A stretch of DNA of 64,000 nt, taken from contig NZ_CP073066.1 of NCBI RefSeq assembly GCF_018314255.1, forward strand, positions 1,116,001 through 1,180,000, given 5' to 3'. The position numbers and the translations under genes were made by a program. Below are positions 43,257 to 52,260 of this stretch, piece by piece. The notes under the pieces are model-generated. The model saw nothing but the letters and a program-made list of their open reading frames with translations, was not told the DNA's origin and did not search any database. The DNA is from Lentilactobacillus buchneri. Lineage in GTDB: Bacteria; Bacillota; Bacilli; Lactobacillales; Lactobacillaceae. Each line of letters opens with the position of its first letter. The first letter of the stretch is position 1.

Positions 43257-44299
43257 GGTAGATTGCAAATTTAATCCGAATTTTTGGACAAATTTGTCAG
43301 CATAACCTGATACGGTGTTTGCCAGTCGAGTATTTTAAGCGGTCGCTGGTTAATTTGGAGTAACGTCGTCGTTAAATCTTGAGCACTAATGTGCTCAAAA
43401 CGAGTCCCTTTAGGATAAAAATAACGTAAATTCCGATTAAAGCGTTCATTACTACCACGTTCAGCTGGAGTATAAGCATGGCAGTAATAGGTCTTAATAC
43501 CATATTGTGATTCAAGTGATACTAGCCCACTAAACTCAGTGCCACGGTCCACAGTAAAGCTGTGCACCGGACCATTAAAAGTGGTTAGGAACTTAGTTAG
43601 TGCTTCATTAACAGTCGCTGTCGTCCGATCTTTTAACCGGTATGCCCAAAGGAACCGTGATTTTCGATCGATTAAAGTTAATAAAACTGCCTTACTATGC
43701 CCACGAGGACCAACGACTGTATCTAGTTCAAAATCGCCGATGCGATTACGTTGATTAATGATCATGGGACGCTGTTCAATTGATCGCCCCAAAGATTGAT
43801 TATATTTGGATCGTTGGTCAACGTTACGCCGTTGGCGTACGCCATGTTCAGGTAGATCATTCAAGGAGAAACCAATTCTCCCCTGACTTAGCCAATTATA
43901 AATAGATTTAGTAGCTAGTTTAAATTCGTGAGCAATCATTCCTGGTGACCAGCTTAGACGTAAATGGTTGAGAATTTTTTGCTTTAACTCATCGCTCAGC
44001 TTAGTTTTCCGACCACATCGTGATCGCTTGTATTCGGCATCTGTTTGTGCTAATTCAGCCTGATAAGGTTGACATCGAGATAATTCATAAGAAATTGTTG
44101 ACGGTGATCGGTTCAGCCGAACGCCCATTTGGATATTGGACAGCCCTAGTTCACAAAAGGTTTCGATTTTAATTCGTTCGGAATAGGTTATACTAGACAA
44201 AAGATCAGCTCCTAAAAGATGGGTTTGTGGTAAACACCATTTTAAAGGAAGCTGATCTTTTTTGTCCGAACAGCGTTCGGATTAATTTTACAATCTACC
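43257..44299 (-). mobile_element. complete IS30-family insertion sequence (1,043 bp)
   Basis: Both ends begin GGTAGATTG (C/T) AAA and keep AATCCGAA, giving imperfect inverted repeats of about 25 bases or more. The target duplication AAAT is present at 43253-43256 and 44300-44303. The single gene is an intact transposase. Length and end sequence suggest the ISLpl1-type elements of lactobacilli, but I could not compare them. Confidence 0.9.
43271..44200 (-). CDS. IS30-family transposase
   Basis: This is a 309-residue DDE transposase of the IS30 family. The N-terminal HTH domain (SSITYSERIKIETFCELGLS) is followed by the catalytic domain with DFELDTVVG (first D), FTVDRGTEF (second D) and RGSNERFNRNLRYF (E). 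Length is typical. The gene has no break, so the element may still be active. It is transcribed in the same direction as the operon it has split. Confidence 0.93.
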   Translation of the reverse strand: MSSITYSERIKIETFCELGLSNIQMGVRLNRSPSTISYELSRCQPYQAELAQTDAEYKRSRCGRKTKLSDELKQKILNHLRLSWSPGMIAHEFKLATKSIYNWLSQGRIGFSLNDLPEHGVRQRRNVDQRSKYNQSLGRSIEQRPMIINQRNRIGDFELDTVVGPRGHSKAVLLTLIDRKSRFLWAYRLKDRTTATVNEALTKFLTTFNGPVHSFTVDRGTEFSGLVSLESQYGIKTYYCHAYTPAERGSNERFNRNLRYFYPKGTRFEHISAQDLTTTLLQINQRPLKILDWQTPYQVMLTNLSKNSD

Positions 44300-44856
44300 A
44301 AATTGTTATCTGTAAAACTATATTGTGCCCTTTGACCTCCAACAAGTTTTGGTCTTGAGGATAGAGTTACGACCCCAGCGTGACCGACTTGACGATGGGC
44401 TGTTCTAACAGGGATTTGAACAAACTTCACATGCATGCCAATATCTGTGCCACCAATATCTATTCCACCGAAAGCAGAAATGTGTTCAACTTCTACCGGG
44501 CGTTCAAATCTTTCATATGCTGCTACCTGGGTACCACCTCCTGCATGAATGGCAGGAACAACCGAGACTATTTCAAGATTATTTCGCTCAGCAACACTTT
44601 CTTCGACTAATAATGCTCTATTGATATGTTCACACCCTTGGACTGCCAAGTGAATATGTCGCATCCTCAGAAATGGATACACAGTATCGATGACAGCTCG
44701 GCCAATATCTAGTCTAGAATTTGTACCTTTCCAATCGCCAACAATTTCACTTGTGCTGCATCCAACGACGAAAATTCCGTTCCGCGGAAACTGAACATTT
44801 TCAAAATAATCAATTAAGACGTTTTTTAAATCAGTTTTTACTTGTTCCAAATTCAT
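44242..44856 (-). CDS. DUF436/UPF0340 (YwlG-like) protein with IS-altered C-terminus
   Basis: This belongs to the TIGR01440/UPF0340 family (VGCSTSEIVGDWKGTNS, QGCEHINRALLVEE, ERFERPVEVEHISAFGGID), a conserved cytosolic protein of unknown function. The start MNLEQVKTDL fits the family; the 33 codons upstream do not. The IS30 element entered the last codons. The original end can be rebuilt: after FTDNNL the frame would read REFVLKR and stop; now it runs into IS sequence as VDCKINPNAVRTKKISFL. Only the tail is changed, so the protein may still work. Confidence 0.88.
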   Translation of the reverse strand: MNLEQVKTDLKNVLIDYFENVQFPRNGIFVVGCSTSEIVGDWKGTNSRLDIGRAVIDTVYPFLRMRHIHLAVQGCEHINRALLVEESVAERNNLEIVSVVPAIHAGGGTQVAAYERFERPVEVEHISAFGGIDIGGTDIGMHVKFVQIPVRTAHRQVGHAGVVTLSSRPKLVGGQRAQYSFTDNNLVDCKINPNAVRTKKISFL

Positions 44857-45139
44857 AATGGTCACACTTTCTAGAATTTTATTCCACAACGTAAAAGATT
44901 CAATGTAATGTTTTCTAACATGCATAAACGCTTTATTATCAGCGCTTACATCCATTTACAATGATTATCTGACTAATATATAGATAAGAAAGGTTGCTTT
45001 TTCTAAATAAAAGGAGATAATAGTTATTAATGATAGACAACAAATTATGAATTTTTATTTGTATTTGATACAATTATAATGACATAAAAGTTTATGACTT
45101 AGTCGTTCTACCATAATCTAAAGAAGGAGGGAAAAGCTA

Positions 45140-46015
45140 ATGTTTAATAGTTTTGATTTAAACATGGATTTTTGTACCAGCTTATTTTTCAGAAACAGAA
45201 ATCGTAGTAATGGCCATATTCTTGGTCTAGATGGGAGAAAAATGCTCGAACAGCTGGGCATCGATCCAGTAACTAACTTTTCCCCCAAGAACCAAGATAT
45301 GGGAAATCAATTCGTAACTTGGCAAAAGAATAACAATAGTTTACCTACACTTAAAAGCCGAAAAGATTGTTTTGCTGAATTCGCGAAAAACGTTAACCGT
45401 CTTCGTGATCGAGGTTTGGGAACCCAACGTAAAATCCGATTCATTGATAAGGTTGATTATTCGTTGGACGTCTCGGTAGTACGATCATTAACACCATCGG
45501 ACGCAGTTAATCTTTATAAACGCCAAATGGGCTTTCTATCAATGTATTCGAGCGCCCCTAATCCTTTCCAAGCAATACGAGATCTATTTAGTGGTGCATC
45601 AGTTTATAGTCGTCCAGAAAACGGTGGGTACACCCCTGCAAAGGATTTTGCTGGAACATACGTAAACTTTCTCCTAGATTATTATTTTTCAATGTACATT
45701 CCGAATTCCAGGGAATGGGATATTTATCTCATGCAACAAAGAATGGCATTAAACGAAATTGAAAATGATGTTTTTACCATGCTGAATGGACAATCTGTCA
45801 ACAACTCCTTGGACGAAAATAGAGAGATACAAGTCACCGCATTTTCTACGGTTGGTTTGGAATTAATTGCTGATATTCTCAGACCAGTTCGAATCGATTC
45901 ACCACAGATTGAATCATTCGAACCTGCATTTACTGACGATATTTGGATGAATTACTTCCCATACACTTGGGCACTTGTCAATCCATCTGCAGCATACAAA
46001 ATTATCAATCATTAA
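45140..46015 (+). CDS. uncharacterised 291-residue protein
   Basis: This protein is not recognised. It is soluble, with no signal peptide or membrane segments; parts such as PSDAVNLYKRQMGFLSMY and EWDIYLMQQRMALNEIENDVF look helical, and the C-terminus FPYTWALVNPSAAYKIINH is aromatic-rich. There are only two cysteines (FCTSL and DCFAEF). It has a strong ribosome site (AAGGAGGG) and a perfect terminator after it. It sits between the IS30-disrupted operon and the gltX-gad operon, in the AT-rich block, so it may be horizontally acquired. No function is proposed. Confidence 0.72.
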   Translation: MFNSFDLNMDFCTSLFFRNRNRSNGHILGLDGRKMLEQLGIDPVTNFSPKNQDMGNQFVTWQKNNNSLPTLKSRKDCFAEFAKNVNRLRDRGLGTQRKIRFIDKVDYSLDVSVVRSLTPSDAVNLYKRQMGFLSMYSSAPNPFQAIRDLFSGASVYSRPENGGYTPAKDFAGTYVNFLLDYYFSMYIPNSREWDIYLMQQRMALNEIENDVFTMLNGQSVNNSLDENREIQVTAFSTVGLELIADILRPVRIDSPQIESFEPAFTDDIWMNYFPYTWALVNPSAAYKIINH

Positions 46016-46028
46016 CGCTTATACAATG

Positions 46029-46064
46029 AAAAGGGCTGGACAAATCAATTTGTCCAGCCCTTTT
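46029..46064. terminator. bidirectional intrinsic terminator
   Basis: Perfect 17-base complementary arms (AAAAGGGCTGGACAAAT) with a very small loop and T-run. It separates the unknown gene and the convergent gltX. Confidence 0.88.
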
Positions 46065-46142
46065 CTGATGCCCATCATCCGGACCAATAATATAATTGAT
46101 CGATGGAGATAATTTCCCAATCCGCACAGTAGAACTTAGTTG

Positions 46143-47648
46143 TTAACTCTTTACTTCAGTTCCTGTAAGCGCCTTATCAACCAAATTAATAATTGTACTG
46201 ATCGAATACAGTTTTAAAATGCTACCAACCTGTGGAGCATTAGTATTCCCTGTAAAGGTTACGTTTAATGGGAAATACAGTTCTCTCCCTTTAATTCCAG
46301 TTGCATTTCCCACCGATCGGATAATCGTGTCAAAGTCGATATCACCCTTTTCACTGGCATCTAACAATTCTCTCCTAAATTGCATCAAAATTAGTCGAAC
46401 AACCACCGGCGAGAAATCATCAAATTGTGAGTAATCAAATGTCTCACTATCCACATTTGCAAAGAAGTATACTTTTTCCATAATGTCGGTAAGTTTATAA
46501 ACCTCACGTTGATAAACCTTAGTTACATGCTTGATGAATTCACGCAAGTTTGGCAAATTAACATCCTGGAGCTTCTTAGCAATCTCTGATTCGCCTTCTT
46601 TAATCAGATCCATTATCCGATCCGTTAAATCTGCAACATCAGCATTTTTGATGTATTGAGAGTTCATCCAGTCTAATTTGTGTTGATCAAAGAATGCAGG
46701 AGATTTAGACATCCGGTCGGGATCATAAGCCTTAATTAATTCGTCCTTGGAATAAAGTTCTTTTTCACCAACTGGAGACCATCCAAGGAATGCGATAAAG
46801 TTAAAAATCGCTTCACTCAAGTAACCTTGATTCTTATACTGACTAATAAACTGTAACGTTTCTTTGTCACGTTTACTTAACTTTTTGCCAGTTTTTGGAT
46901 TGTAAATTAGAGTGATATGGCCAAATCTAGGTGGAGTAATACCAAGCGCCTCATACACTGCAATTTGCTTTGGAGTGTTCGCAATATGATCATCGCCACG
47001 AAGCACGTGTGTAATATCCATCAAATAATCATCAATAACAACCGCGAAGTTATATGTTGGCATTCCATTACTCTTTTCAATAATGAAATCCCCACCCATA
47101 TTGTCAGAATTAAATTGAACGTTACCTTTTACAATGTCATCCCAAGCATAGATATGATTACTTGGCAAATGAAGACGCACATCAGGCTTTAATCCCTGCT
47201 TTTCAGCTGCCTTTTGATCTTCTTCGCTTCTTCCATACCAGCGCCCGTCATAATGAGGGGCTTCACCGTTTTTTCGTTGTTCGTCACGCATAACCTTGAG
47301 TTCGTCTTCAGTAGTGTAATCTTTGTAGGCAAACCCCTTGTCGAGCAATTGTTGGATATACTTGTGATACAATGACACTCTTTGGGTTTGGTGGTAAGGT
47401 GCGTACTTAGGATTAGGCTTATCAGGTCCTTCATCCCAGTCAATTCCAAGCCAGTGTAAGTTTTCTATCTGACTGTCTTCACCATGAGGAACATTTCTCT
47501 TTGTATCGGTATCCTCAATTCTTAATACCATCGTTCCTCCAAAATGTTTTGCAAACAAATAGTTAAACAATGCTGATTGTGCATTACCTATATGCAGGAA
47601 TCCTGTTGGACTTGGTGCATACCTTACTCTAACCTTCTTATCGTCCAT
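46143..47648 (-). CDS. gltX: glutamyl-tRNA synthetase linked to the GAD operon
   Basis: This is a 501-residue class I aminoacyl-tRNA synthetase that charges tRNA with glutamate. The HIGH-like motif is HIGN in [10 protein letters not shown] and the KMSKS-like motif is KLSKR. It follows gadB by 32 bases. In Levilactobacillus brevis and relatives gltX lies at the same place after gadB. The species would be expected to have a separate housekeeping gltX; this copy probably helps keep tRNA charged at low pH or low free glutamate, which is inference. Confidence 0.93.
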   Translation of the reverse strand: MDDKKVRVRYAPSPTGFLHIGNAQSALFNYLFAKHFGGTMVLRIEDTDTKRNVPHGEDSQIENLHWLGIDWDEGPDKPNPKYAPYHQTQRVSLYHKYIQQLLDKGFAYKDYTTEDELKVMRDEQRKNGEAPHYDGRWYGRSEEDQKAAEKQGLKPDVRLHLPSNHIYAWDDIVKGNVQFNSDNMGGDFIIEKSNGMPTYNFAVVIDDYLMDITHVLRGDDHIANTPKQIAVYEALGITPPRFGHITLIYNPKTGKKLSKRDKETLQFISQYKNQGYLSEAIFNFIAFLGWSPVGEKELYSKDELIKAYDPDRMSKSPAFFDQHKLDWMNSQYIKNADVADLTDRIMDLIKEGESEIAKKLQDVNLPNLREFIKHVTKVYQREVYKLTDIMEKVYFFANVDSETFDYSQFDDFSPVVVRLILMQFRRELLDASEKGDIDFDTIIRSVGNATGIKGRELYFPLNVTFTGNTNAPQVGSILKLYSISTIINLVDKALTGTEVKS

Positions 47649-47680
47649 TTTCTGACACTTCTCCCATCTGATTATTTACT

Positions 47681-49129
47681 TTATTTATTGCTGACCGTTG
47701 TTGCGTCTGCTGCTGAAGGAATATTGTATTCCAATTCGTTGTTTCCATGTTCCTTGTTCAAATTATGAATGGCCATCTTTAGATCCTCCATGAAGTCATC
47801 CAAAATTGTCATAGTCATTGATGGTCTTACAACAATCCGACTAATAGTTGTATCTTCACGATTCTTTGGAAGTGGATATGCAGGAACTTGCCATCCATAC
47901 TTTGCAAGTTCACCTTCCAAGTCATACAATGTCCAATCCACTTTTGCATCATCAGCAAGCTTCCAGCAGTTAATCGGCAACTGACTTCCGTCGTTCAGGA
48001 TTTCAAAAATACCAAATTTCTTTAATTCTTCTGTAATCCGCAATGAAACCTTACGAACATTGTTCATAATCGCTTCATAGCCCTTGTAACCAAATCGAAC
48101 AAAGTTATAGTATTGGCCAACAATGTGGGCACCACTATGAGAAAAGTTAATAGCAATTGAATCAACACTTGAACCAAGATATGGTACAGAGAATCTCATT
48201 TCTTTTGGCAGTAGATCCTCAGAATTGTTTCTCCAAACGATCCAACCAATACCAGGATAAACCATTCCGTATTTATGACCGGATACATTGATAGATACAA
48301 CGTTCTTCAAGCGGAAATCCCAAGGCTTGAATCCATCTACAAATGGTGCAAACAGTCCACCAAACGCACTATCAACGTGAATTCGGATAGGAAGCACAGC
48401 GGTCTTGTTGTATTCAGACACTAATCGATCCAATTTTTGAATGTCATCAACCGCACCCGTATAAGTGATTCCCTGAATTCCAACAATACCAATAGTATTT
48501 TCGTCAACGTAATCCATAACATGATCCATGTCCATAGACATATGGTTCTGATCAATTGGAACCTGTCGAAGTTCGACATTCCAGTAAGTGCAGAATTTTT
48601 CCCAAACAACTTGATAACCTGACATAATAACTAGATTTGGAAGATGATGATGAAGATCTTTCGTATCAAAGCCGGCCTTTTCCGCACGATGTTTCCAGCT
48701 CAACAGCAGTGACAGTCCCCCAAGCATGCAACCTTCTGAAGATCCCACAGTCGATGTTCCAATGAAATCTTTGTACATCTTCTTGCCCTTAGGGATCCCC
48801 CATAAGTGAGCCAACATGCTTACACAGTAATTTTCCATTGCAGCTGTCTTAGGATATTCAGACTTATCAATTGCATTCGTATTAAGAGCATCTGTCATAA
48901 GCTTATCGGCTTCTGGCTCCATCTGTGTTGTACAGAACGTTGCCAGGTTTTGATTAGCTTTAGCTTCATTCAGCCGATAATGCTGGACAAGTTGGGCAGC
49001 AATGCTAGCTGGCATTGGATGCTCTGGCAACTCTTCAGTTGGCAATGATTTACCAGCTTCAACACTTCCTAAGAAGTTCTGTTCAAGACCAATTTCATCA
49101 ATCATCTGTTCATCATTTTTTTCACTCAT
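47681..49129 (-). CDS. gadB: glutamate decarboxylase
   Basis: This is a 482-residue pyridoxal-phosphate enzyme that turns glutamate into GABA and CO2, using up a proton. The PLP lysine is K286 (NVSGHKYG) and the cofactor aspartate is D253 in HVDSAFGG. Other hallmarks are TSTVGSSEGCMLGG and NFSHSGAH. It is between gadC and gltX. The only ribosome site (AGGAGG) lies 38 bases upstream of the ATG; a small hairpin between brings them to about 11 bases. An in-frame TAA 15 bases upstream of the ATG excludes an earlier start. Confidence 0.96.
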   Translation of the reverse strand: MSEKNDEQMIDEIGLEQNFLGSVEAGKSLPTEELPEHPMPASIAAQLVQHYRLNEAKANQNLATFCTTQMEPEADKLMTDALNTNAIDKSEYPKTAAMENYCVSMLAHLWGIPKGKKMYKDFIGTSTVGSSEGCMLGGLSLLLSWKHRAEKAGFDTKDLHHHLPNLVIMSGYQVVWEKFCTYWNVELRQVPIDQNHMSMDMDHVMDYVDENTIGIVGIQGITYTGAVDDIQKLDRLVSEYNKTAVLPIRIHVDSAFGGLFAPFVDGFKPWDFRLKNVVSINVSGHKYGMVYPGIGWIVWRNNSEDLLPKEMRFSVPYLGSSVDSIAINFSHSGAHIVGQYYNFVRFGYKGYEAIMNNVRKVSLRITEELKKFGIFEILNDGSQLPINCWKLADDAKVDWTLYDLEGELAKYGWQVPAYPLPKNREDTTISRIVVRPSMTMTILDDFMEDLKMAIHNLNKEHGNNELEYNIPSAADATTVSNK

Positions 49130-49138
49130 CGTGTTATA

Positions 49139-49174
49139 GCTAGATTACTTATTGGGTAAGGTAGCTTCCTCCTT
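49139..49174 (-). promoter_or_regulatory. ribosome site and spacer hairpin of gadB
   Basis: AGGAGG (49168-49173) is followed directly by a hairpin: GCTA/TAGC and TTAC/GTAA stems with a small internal loop (49139-49165). Nine bases separate the hairpin from the ATG. Without the hairpin the spacing would be too long for normal initiation. Confidence 0.5.
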
Positions 49175-49207
49175 ATTTTTTAAAAATTTTGAGCCGTTCA
49201 CAAGTAC

Positions 49208-50728
49208 CTACTTTTTAGCAGTTTCTCCATGCGCCTGTGGGGTAATAACAACAGTTGGTTTTTCTGTTTCTTCTGCAGGAAGTCCCAACTCGTTTGCCCA
49301 ACGTTTGTGGTAACGATACAAAATAAACGGAATGAAGAATACAACAGCAAATCCAGTTAATAGCAATGTAAGATATGTTCTTTGCGAAGATGCGATCATA
49401 TCCTTTGGCGGGAAGAATGTTACAAAGAATCCAAACGCAGAAAGTATGAATCCTAATCCACCATATACTAATCTCATAACCTTACTCTTGGATGCAACGT
49501 AAGGTCGGTTCAAATCGCTGTGCTTAATTTGAAGTACCAAGTAACTAATGAATAGCAACATGTACATTAGTGTATAAAGTGCAACGGTCAAGCTCATTGC
49601 GGTTTGGAAGGAAAGGTTAGCTTTACTTCCACCTGCTCCAAATGTTAATAATGCACCCATGATTGATACGATAATTCCTTGTAAAATCATGACATTTGTT
49701 TCAACACCATATTTATTTGCTTTAGAAAATCGTGGTGGTAAGAATCCTGACTTAGCTGCTTCAAACATTCCGGCATTCGGGCCCACGACCCAACTACTAA
49801 TTTCACCAAGAACGCCGACAGCAAGCAAGAATCCACTAAGCTTTTCTACGATAACAACACTAATTCCAAACTTTTGTACCAGTGCGCCATATGCGTATAC
49901 AATTCCAGTACTTAATTGAATATCCTTATTAGGAATTGTTCCAGCGATAGCCATACTTCCGACAATATCTGAAACGATAGCCGCGATGGCTAAAGCCAAC
50001 ATAACCTTAGGATAGACACGTGGATGATCCAAATCCTTAACATGCGGAGCGGATCCTTCAGCACCGGCAAATGCTAACATAAATGGAACAAACCCAACAA
50101 GTACATCCCCACTCCAACTGCTTGGAAGAATACTATGGAAATTGATATTGATCAGCATTGGGTTGCCTTGTGCAAGGTAGATAATGAAGATTGCAAGTAA
50201 GAAAAATACCGGAATAATAACACCTAATGTGAAACACCATTGCGCGATCTTACCAGTTAATTTCGTTCCTCTTTGTTGGACCAAAATCAATCCCCATAAG
50301 ATAACCATCATTAATCCAAACTTTACGAATGGATTATCATTCATGATTGGTAATCCGACACTTATTGAAAGGCATCCAATAATAAAGTACATCATCGTGT
50401 TCATTCCAACGGTAATGTGAACCCATTGATAGAACAATGCCGCCCATCCAGTTTTTTCACCCAACATATTTCTTGCCCAGGTAAATATTCCACCTCGGCT
50501 CCAGCCGTCAATGGAAGCCATTTCTCCAGCTGCCTTCGTAACTGGAATAAACCATAAGATCCCAGCCAAGAAGAGAAAGAACAATGCTGTGGGGCCTTGC
50601 TTAGCAAATGCCGCAAAGCCATAAACTGTCATCACCATGGAAGTTGTCATTGAGAACAACTGAAACCCGGTGATCTGGTTGGCGTTTTTAATGCTTTCAG
50701 CATGAGATTCAACGTCGTCTCTTTCCAA
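49208..50728 (-). CDS. gadC: glutamate:GABA antiporter
   Basis: This is a 506-residue APC-superfamily antiporter with 12 helices that exchanges outside glutamate for inside GABA. Motifs: GFAAFAKQGPTALFF in TM1-2, RGGIFTWARNMLGEKTGWAALF, and FAGAEGSAPHVKDLDHPRVYPK. The C-terminus (VVITPQAHGETAKK) resembles the pH-plug tail of GadC. The start is TTG with AAGGAG upstream at a long (11-base) spacing. It is first in the gadC-gadB-gltX operon, behind a region with several GTATA-type dyads. Confidence 0.95.
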   Translation of the reverse strand: MERDDVESHAESIKNANQITGFQLFSMTTSMVMTVYGFAAFAKQGPTALFFLFLAGILWFIPVTKAAGEMASIDGWSRGGIFTWARNMLGEKTGWAALFYQWVHITVGMNTMMYFIIGCLSISVGLPIMNDNPFVKFGLMMVILWGLILVQQRGTKLTGKIAQWCFTLGVIIPVFFLLAIFIIYLAQGNPMLININFHSILPSSWSGDVLVGFVPFMLAFAGAEGSAPHVKDLDHPRVYPKVMLALAIAAIVSDIVGSMAIAGTIPNKDIQLSTGIVYAYGALVQKFGISVVIVEKLSGFLLAVGVLGEISSWVVGPNAGMFEAAKSGFLPPRFSKANKYGVETNVMILQGIIVSIMGALLTFGAGGSKANLSFQTAMSLTVALYTLMYMLLFISYLVLQIKHSDLNRPYVASKSKVMRLVYGGLGFILSAFGFFVTFFPPKDMIASSQRTYLTLLLTGFAVVFFIPFILYRYHKRWANELGLPAEETEKPTVVITPQAHGETAKK

Positions 50729-50751
50729 ACCAAATACATCTCCTTCAAACG

Positions 50752-50766
50752 TGGTACCGCTTTCAA
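50752..50766 (-). promoter_or_regulatory. possible cre site in the gadC leader
   Basis: TTGAAAGCGGTACCA fits 13 of 15 cre positions. It lies about 24 bases before the gadC start, where a bound CcpA could block transcription. It is in the arm of a hairpin, so it may also be only a structural element. Confidence 0.25.
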
Positions 50767-50852
50767 ATGCTAACAGACCACGTTTTTATTTATTAACTAA
50801 GCCATCTCTCTTAGTTACGTATTGAGCATAAATCAGAAATATTATGTTGCAA

Positions 50853-50907
50853 ATATACAAAAGCTACCGTTTGTATATCTTCTATACACCTGACCCCATA
50901 TGTATAG
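50853..50907 (-). promoter_or_regulatory. double dyad operator region upstream of gadC
   Basis: ATATACAAA-N8-TTTGTATAT (50853-50878) and CTATACA-N12-TGTATAG (50882-50907) lie close together. The four half-sites share GTATA. This is likely the target of the TetR-type regulator next door or of a GadR-like activator. Confidence 0.5.
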
Positions 50908-50926
50908 GATGTAAAATTCTGCGACT

Positions 50927-50966
50927 AAAAAGCCAAGCGATAAAGTTTCATATCGCTTGGCTTTTT
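50927..50966 (-). terminator. terminator of the TetR-type gene
   Basis: A perfect 16-bp stem AAAAAGCCAAGCGATA with an 8-base loop and T-run. It isolates the regulator from gadC, so they are separate units. Confidence 0.88.
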
Positions 50967-51007
50967 GGGAAACGTGATCATAATTAAAAAAATATAATTG
51001 CAATTGC

Positions 51008-51601
51008 CTATATGGTAGACGTGGAATGGACAAAGTGTCCAGTTTGATCAATACGATCTGTATCAACTCCAAGAAGCATCTTAAGATGAGGCATATCAAT
51101 ATTCAATAAATCGTTGACTAACAATTCTGGATTCTCTCTCAACCCATCTGTAAACCAGTTGATAATGATACCCTGTAGTCCATACTCAAAAAGCTTCCAA
51201 GGTTGTTCTTGCATTCGATTACGTGAAACATCCTTTTGGAGAGATTTCAGAACCCCATGGAGCATCAAATCAATTGATTGAAGAACGAAGTCCGTAAAAA
51301 GTGAGTATGCTTGAGAATCCACGATATGCTGCATAAACTCTTTATGATAATCAATATATCTGAATATCCTCAAGTAGCATTCTTGCCAATTTGAGTAATC
51401 CATATCTGACGCAATTTTGTCAGCAAACTCAGACAGTGTGTACTGAAGGCAGTCAAATTTATCTTGAAAATGATAATAGAAAGTTTGTCTATTAAAAGAA
51501 GTATTTGAAACAATTAATTTTACAGATACATCATCGAAAGATGTCTTAGTTACAAGTTCTTCTAAGGATGTGCTTAATTCATGCTTGGCTATTGAGTCCA
51601 T
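51008..51601 (-). CDS. TetR/DhaS-type transcriptional regulator
   Basis: This is a 197-residue regulator. The N-terminal HTH (KTSFDDVSVKLIVSNTSFNRQTFYYHF) is of the TetR type, with the signature QTFYYHFQDKFDCL. The C-terminal helical domain is of the DhaS/YbiH kind. It is directly upstream of gadC with a terminator in between. Control of the gad operon is likely from its position but not proved. In related species the gad activator GadR lies at the same place; whether this protein is its orthologue I cannot decide. Confidence 0.85.
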   Translation of the reverse strand: MDSIAKHELSTSLEELVTKTSFDDVSVKLIVSNTSFNRQTFYYHFQDKFDCLQYTLSEFADKIASDMDYSNWQECYLRIFRYIDYHKEFMQHIVDSQAYSLFTDFVLQSIDLMLHGVLKSLQKDVSRNRMQEQPWKLFEYGLQGIIINWFTDGLRENPELLVNDLLNIDMPHLKMLLGVDTDRIDQTGHFVHSTSTI

Positions 51602-52010
51602 CTAAATCCCTCTTTTCAATTCTTAACGCTAATAATATGATTACTCAGCAACATCATCATAACACTTCAATAAAGATTTTAAAGCGGTTTACGACATTCT
51701 AATTAAGAGTTTTCATTTCAGCGAATTTGCTCATTTTTCCCATATTTCTATAACTTTCTAGTGAACCGTATGTTTCATCATAAAATGTCCGTTATACTGG
51801 CATACGACACATCCATAACTTTGTCTATTAGTGATTAATCGAGCATAGAAAAACTTTGTTTATTTTACTAAATCATTAAAAATTCTAATTATATTAGCGT
51901 TTTTTAATTCTATGTGTGACAAAATAAGGCCTCTTTACAATCAGTAAATAGCCGACTGTCAATAGTTGATAATGACAGTCGGCTACTTGAGAGAGAAGTT
52001 ATATTATGAA
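51602..52010. other. AT-rich intergenic region upstream of the TetR-type gene
   Basis: About 410 bases without a credible open frame. It holds the leader of the regulator, a weak dyad (TGTCC...CGACA at about 51788-51810) and at its far end the tRNA terminator. I see no other feature. Confidence 0.4.
51949..51985 (-). terminator. terminator of the tRNA unit
   Basis: Perfect 13-bp arms (TAGCCGACTGTCA and complement) after tRNA-Gln on the minus strand, followed by TATTTAC. Confidence 0.75.
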
Positions 52011-52011
52011 A

Positions 52012-52083
52012 TTGGGTTAGCTGGATTCGAACCAACGCATGACGGGATCAAAACCCGTTGCCTTACCACTTGGCTATAACCCA
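52012..52083 (-). tRNA. tRNA-Gln (anticodon TTG)
   Basis: The minus strand folds to a full cloverleaf: acceptor TGGGTTA/TAACCCA, D-arm GCC...GGC, anticodon stem ACGGG/CCCGT with loop TTTTGAT, and T-arm loop TTCGAAT. Length 72 bases with no encoded CCA. Confidence 0.95.
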
Positions 52084-52094
52084 ATGTTGAAAAA

Positions 52095-52166
52095 TGACCC
52101 GTACGGGATTCGAACCCATGATACTGCCGTGAAAGGGCAATGTCTTAACCACTTGACCAACGGGTC
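52095..52166 (-). tRNA. tRNA-Glu (anticodon TTC)
   Basis: The minus strand folds with acceptor GACCCGT/ACGGGTC, anticodon stem TTGCC/GGCAG with loop CTTTCAC, and T-loop TTCGAAT. It is 11 bases upstream of tRNA-Gln in the same unit. Both tRNAs carry glutamate-family amino acids and lie next to the gad-gltX block. Confidence 0.95.
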
Positions 52167-52260
52167 ATGTCATTCCTTACAAAACATATTATGCAACATC
52201 TCAACAAATGGTGCACTAAACAAAAATCGCATTTTGTATAGTTACAAGCAATAATTTAAC

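Noticed and set aside
50745..50790. A T-box-like core (GTGGTACCGC) on the plus strand near the gadC start
   Set aside because: It is in the wrong orientation for any gene, without stem I or a downstream gene; it is part of a hairpin in the gadC leader read from the other strand.
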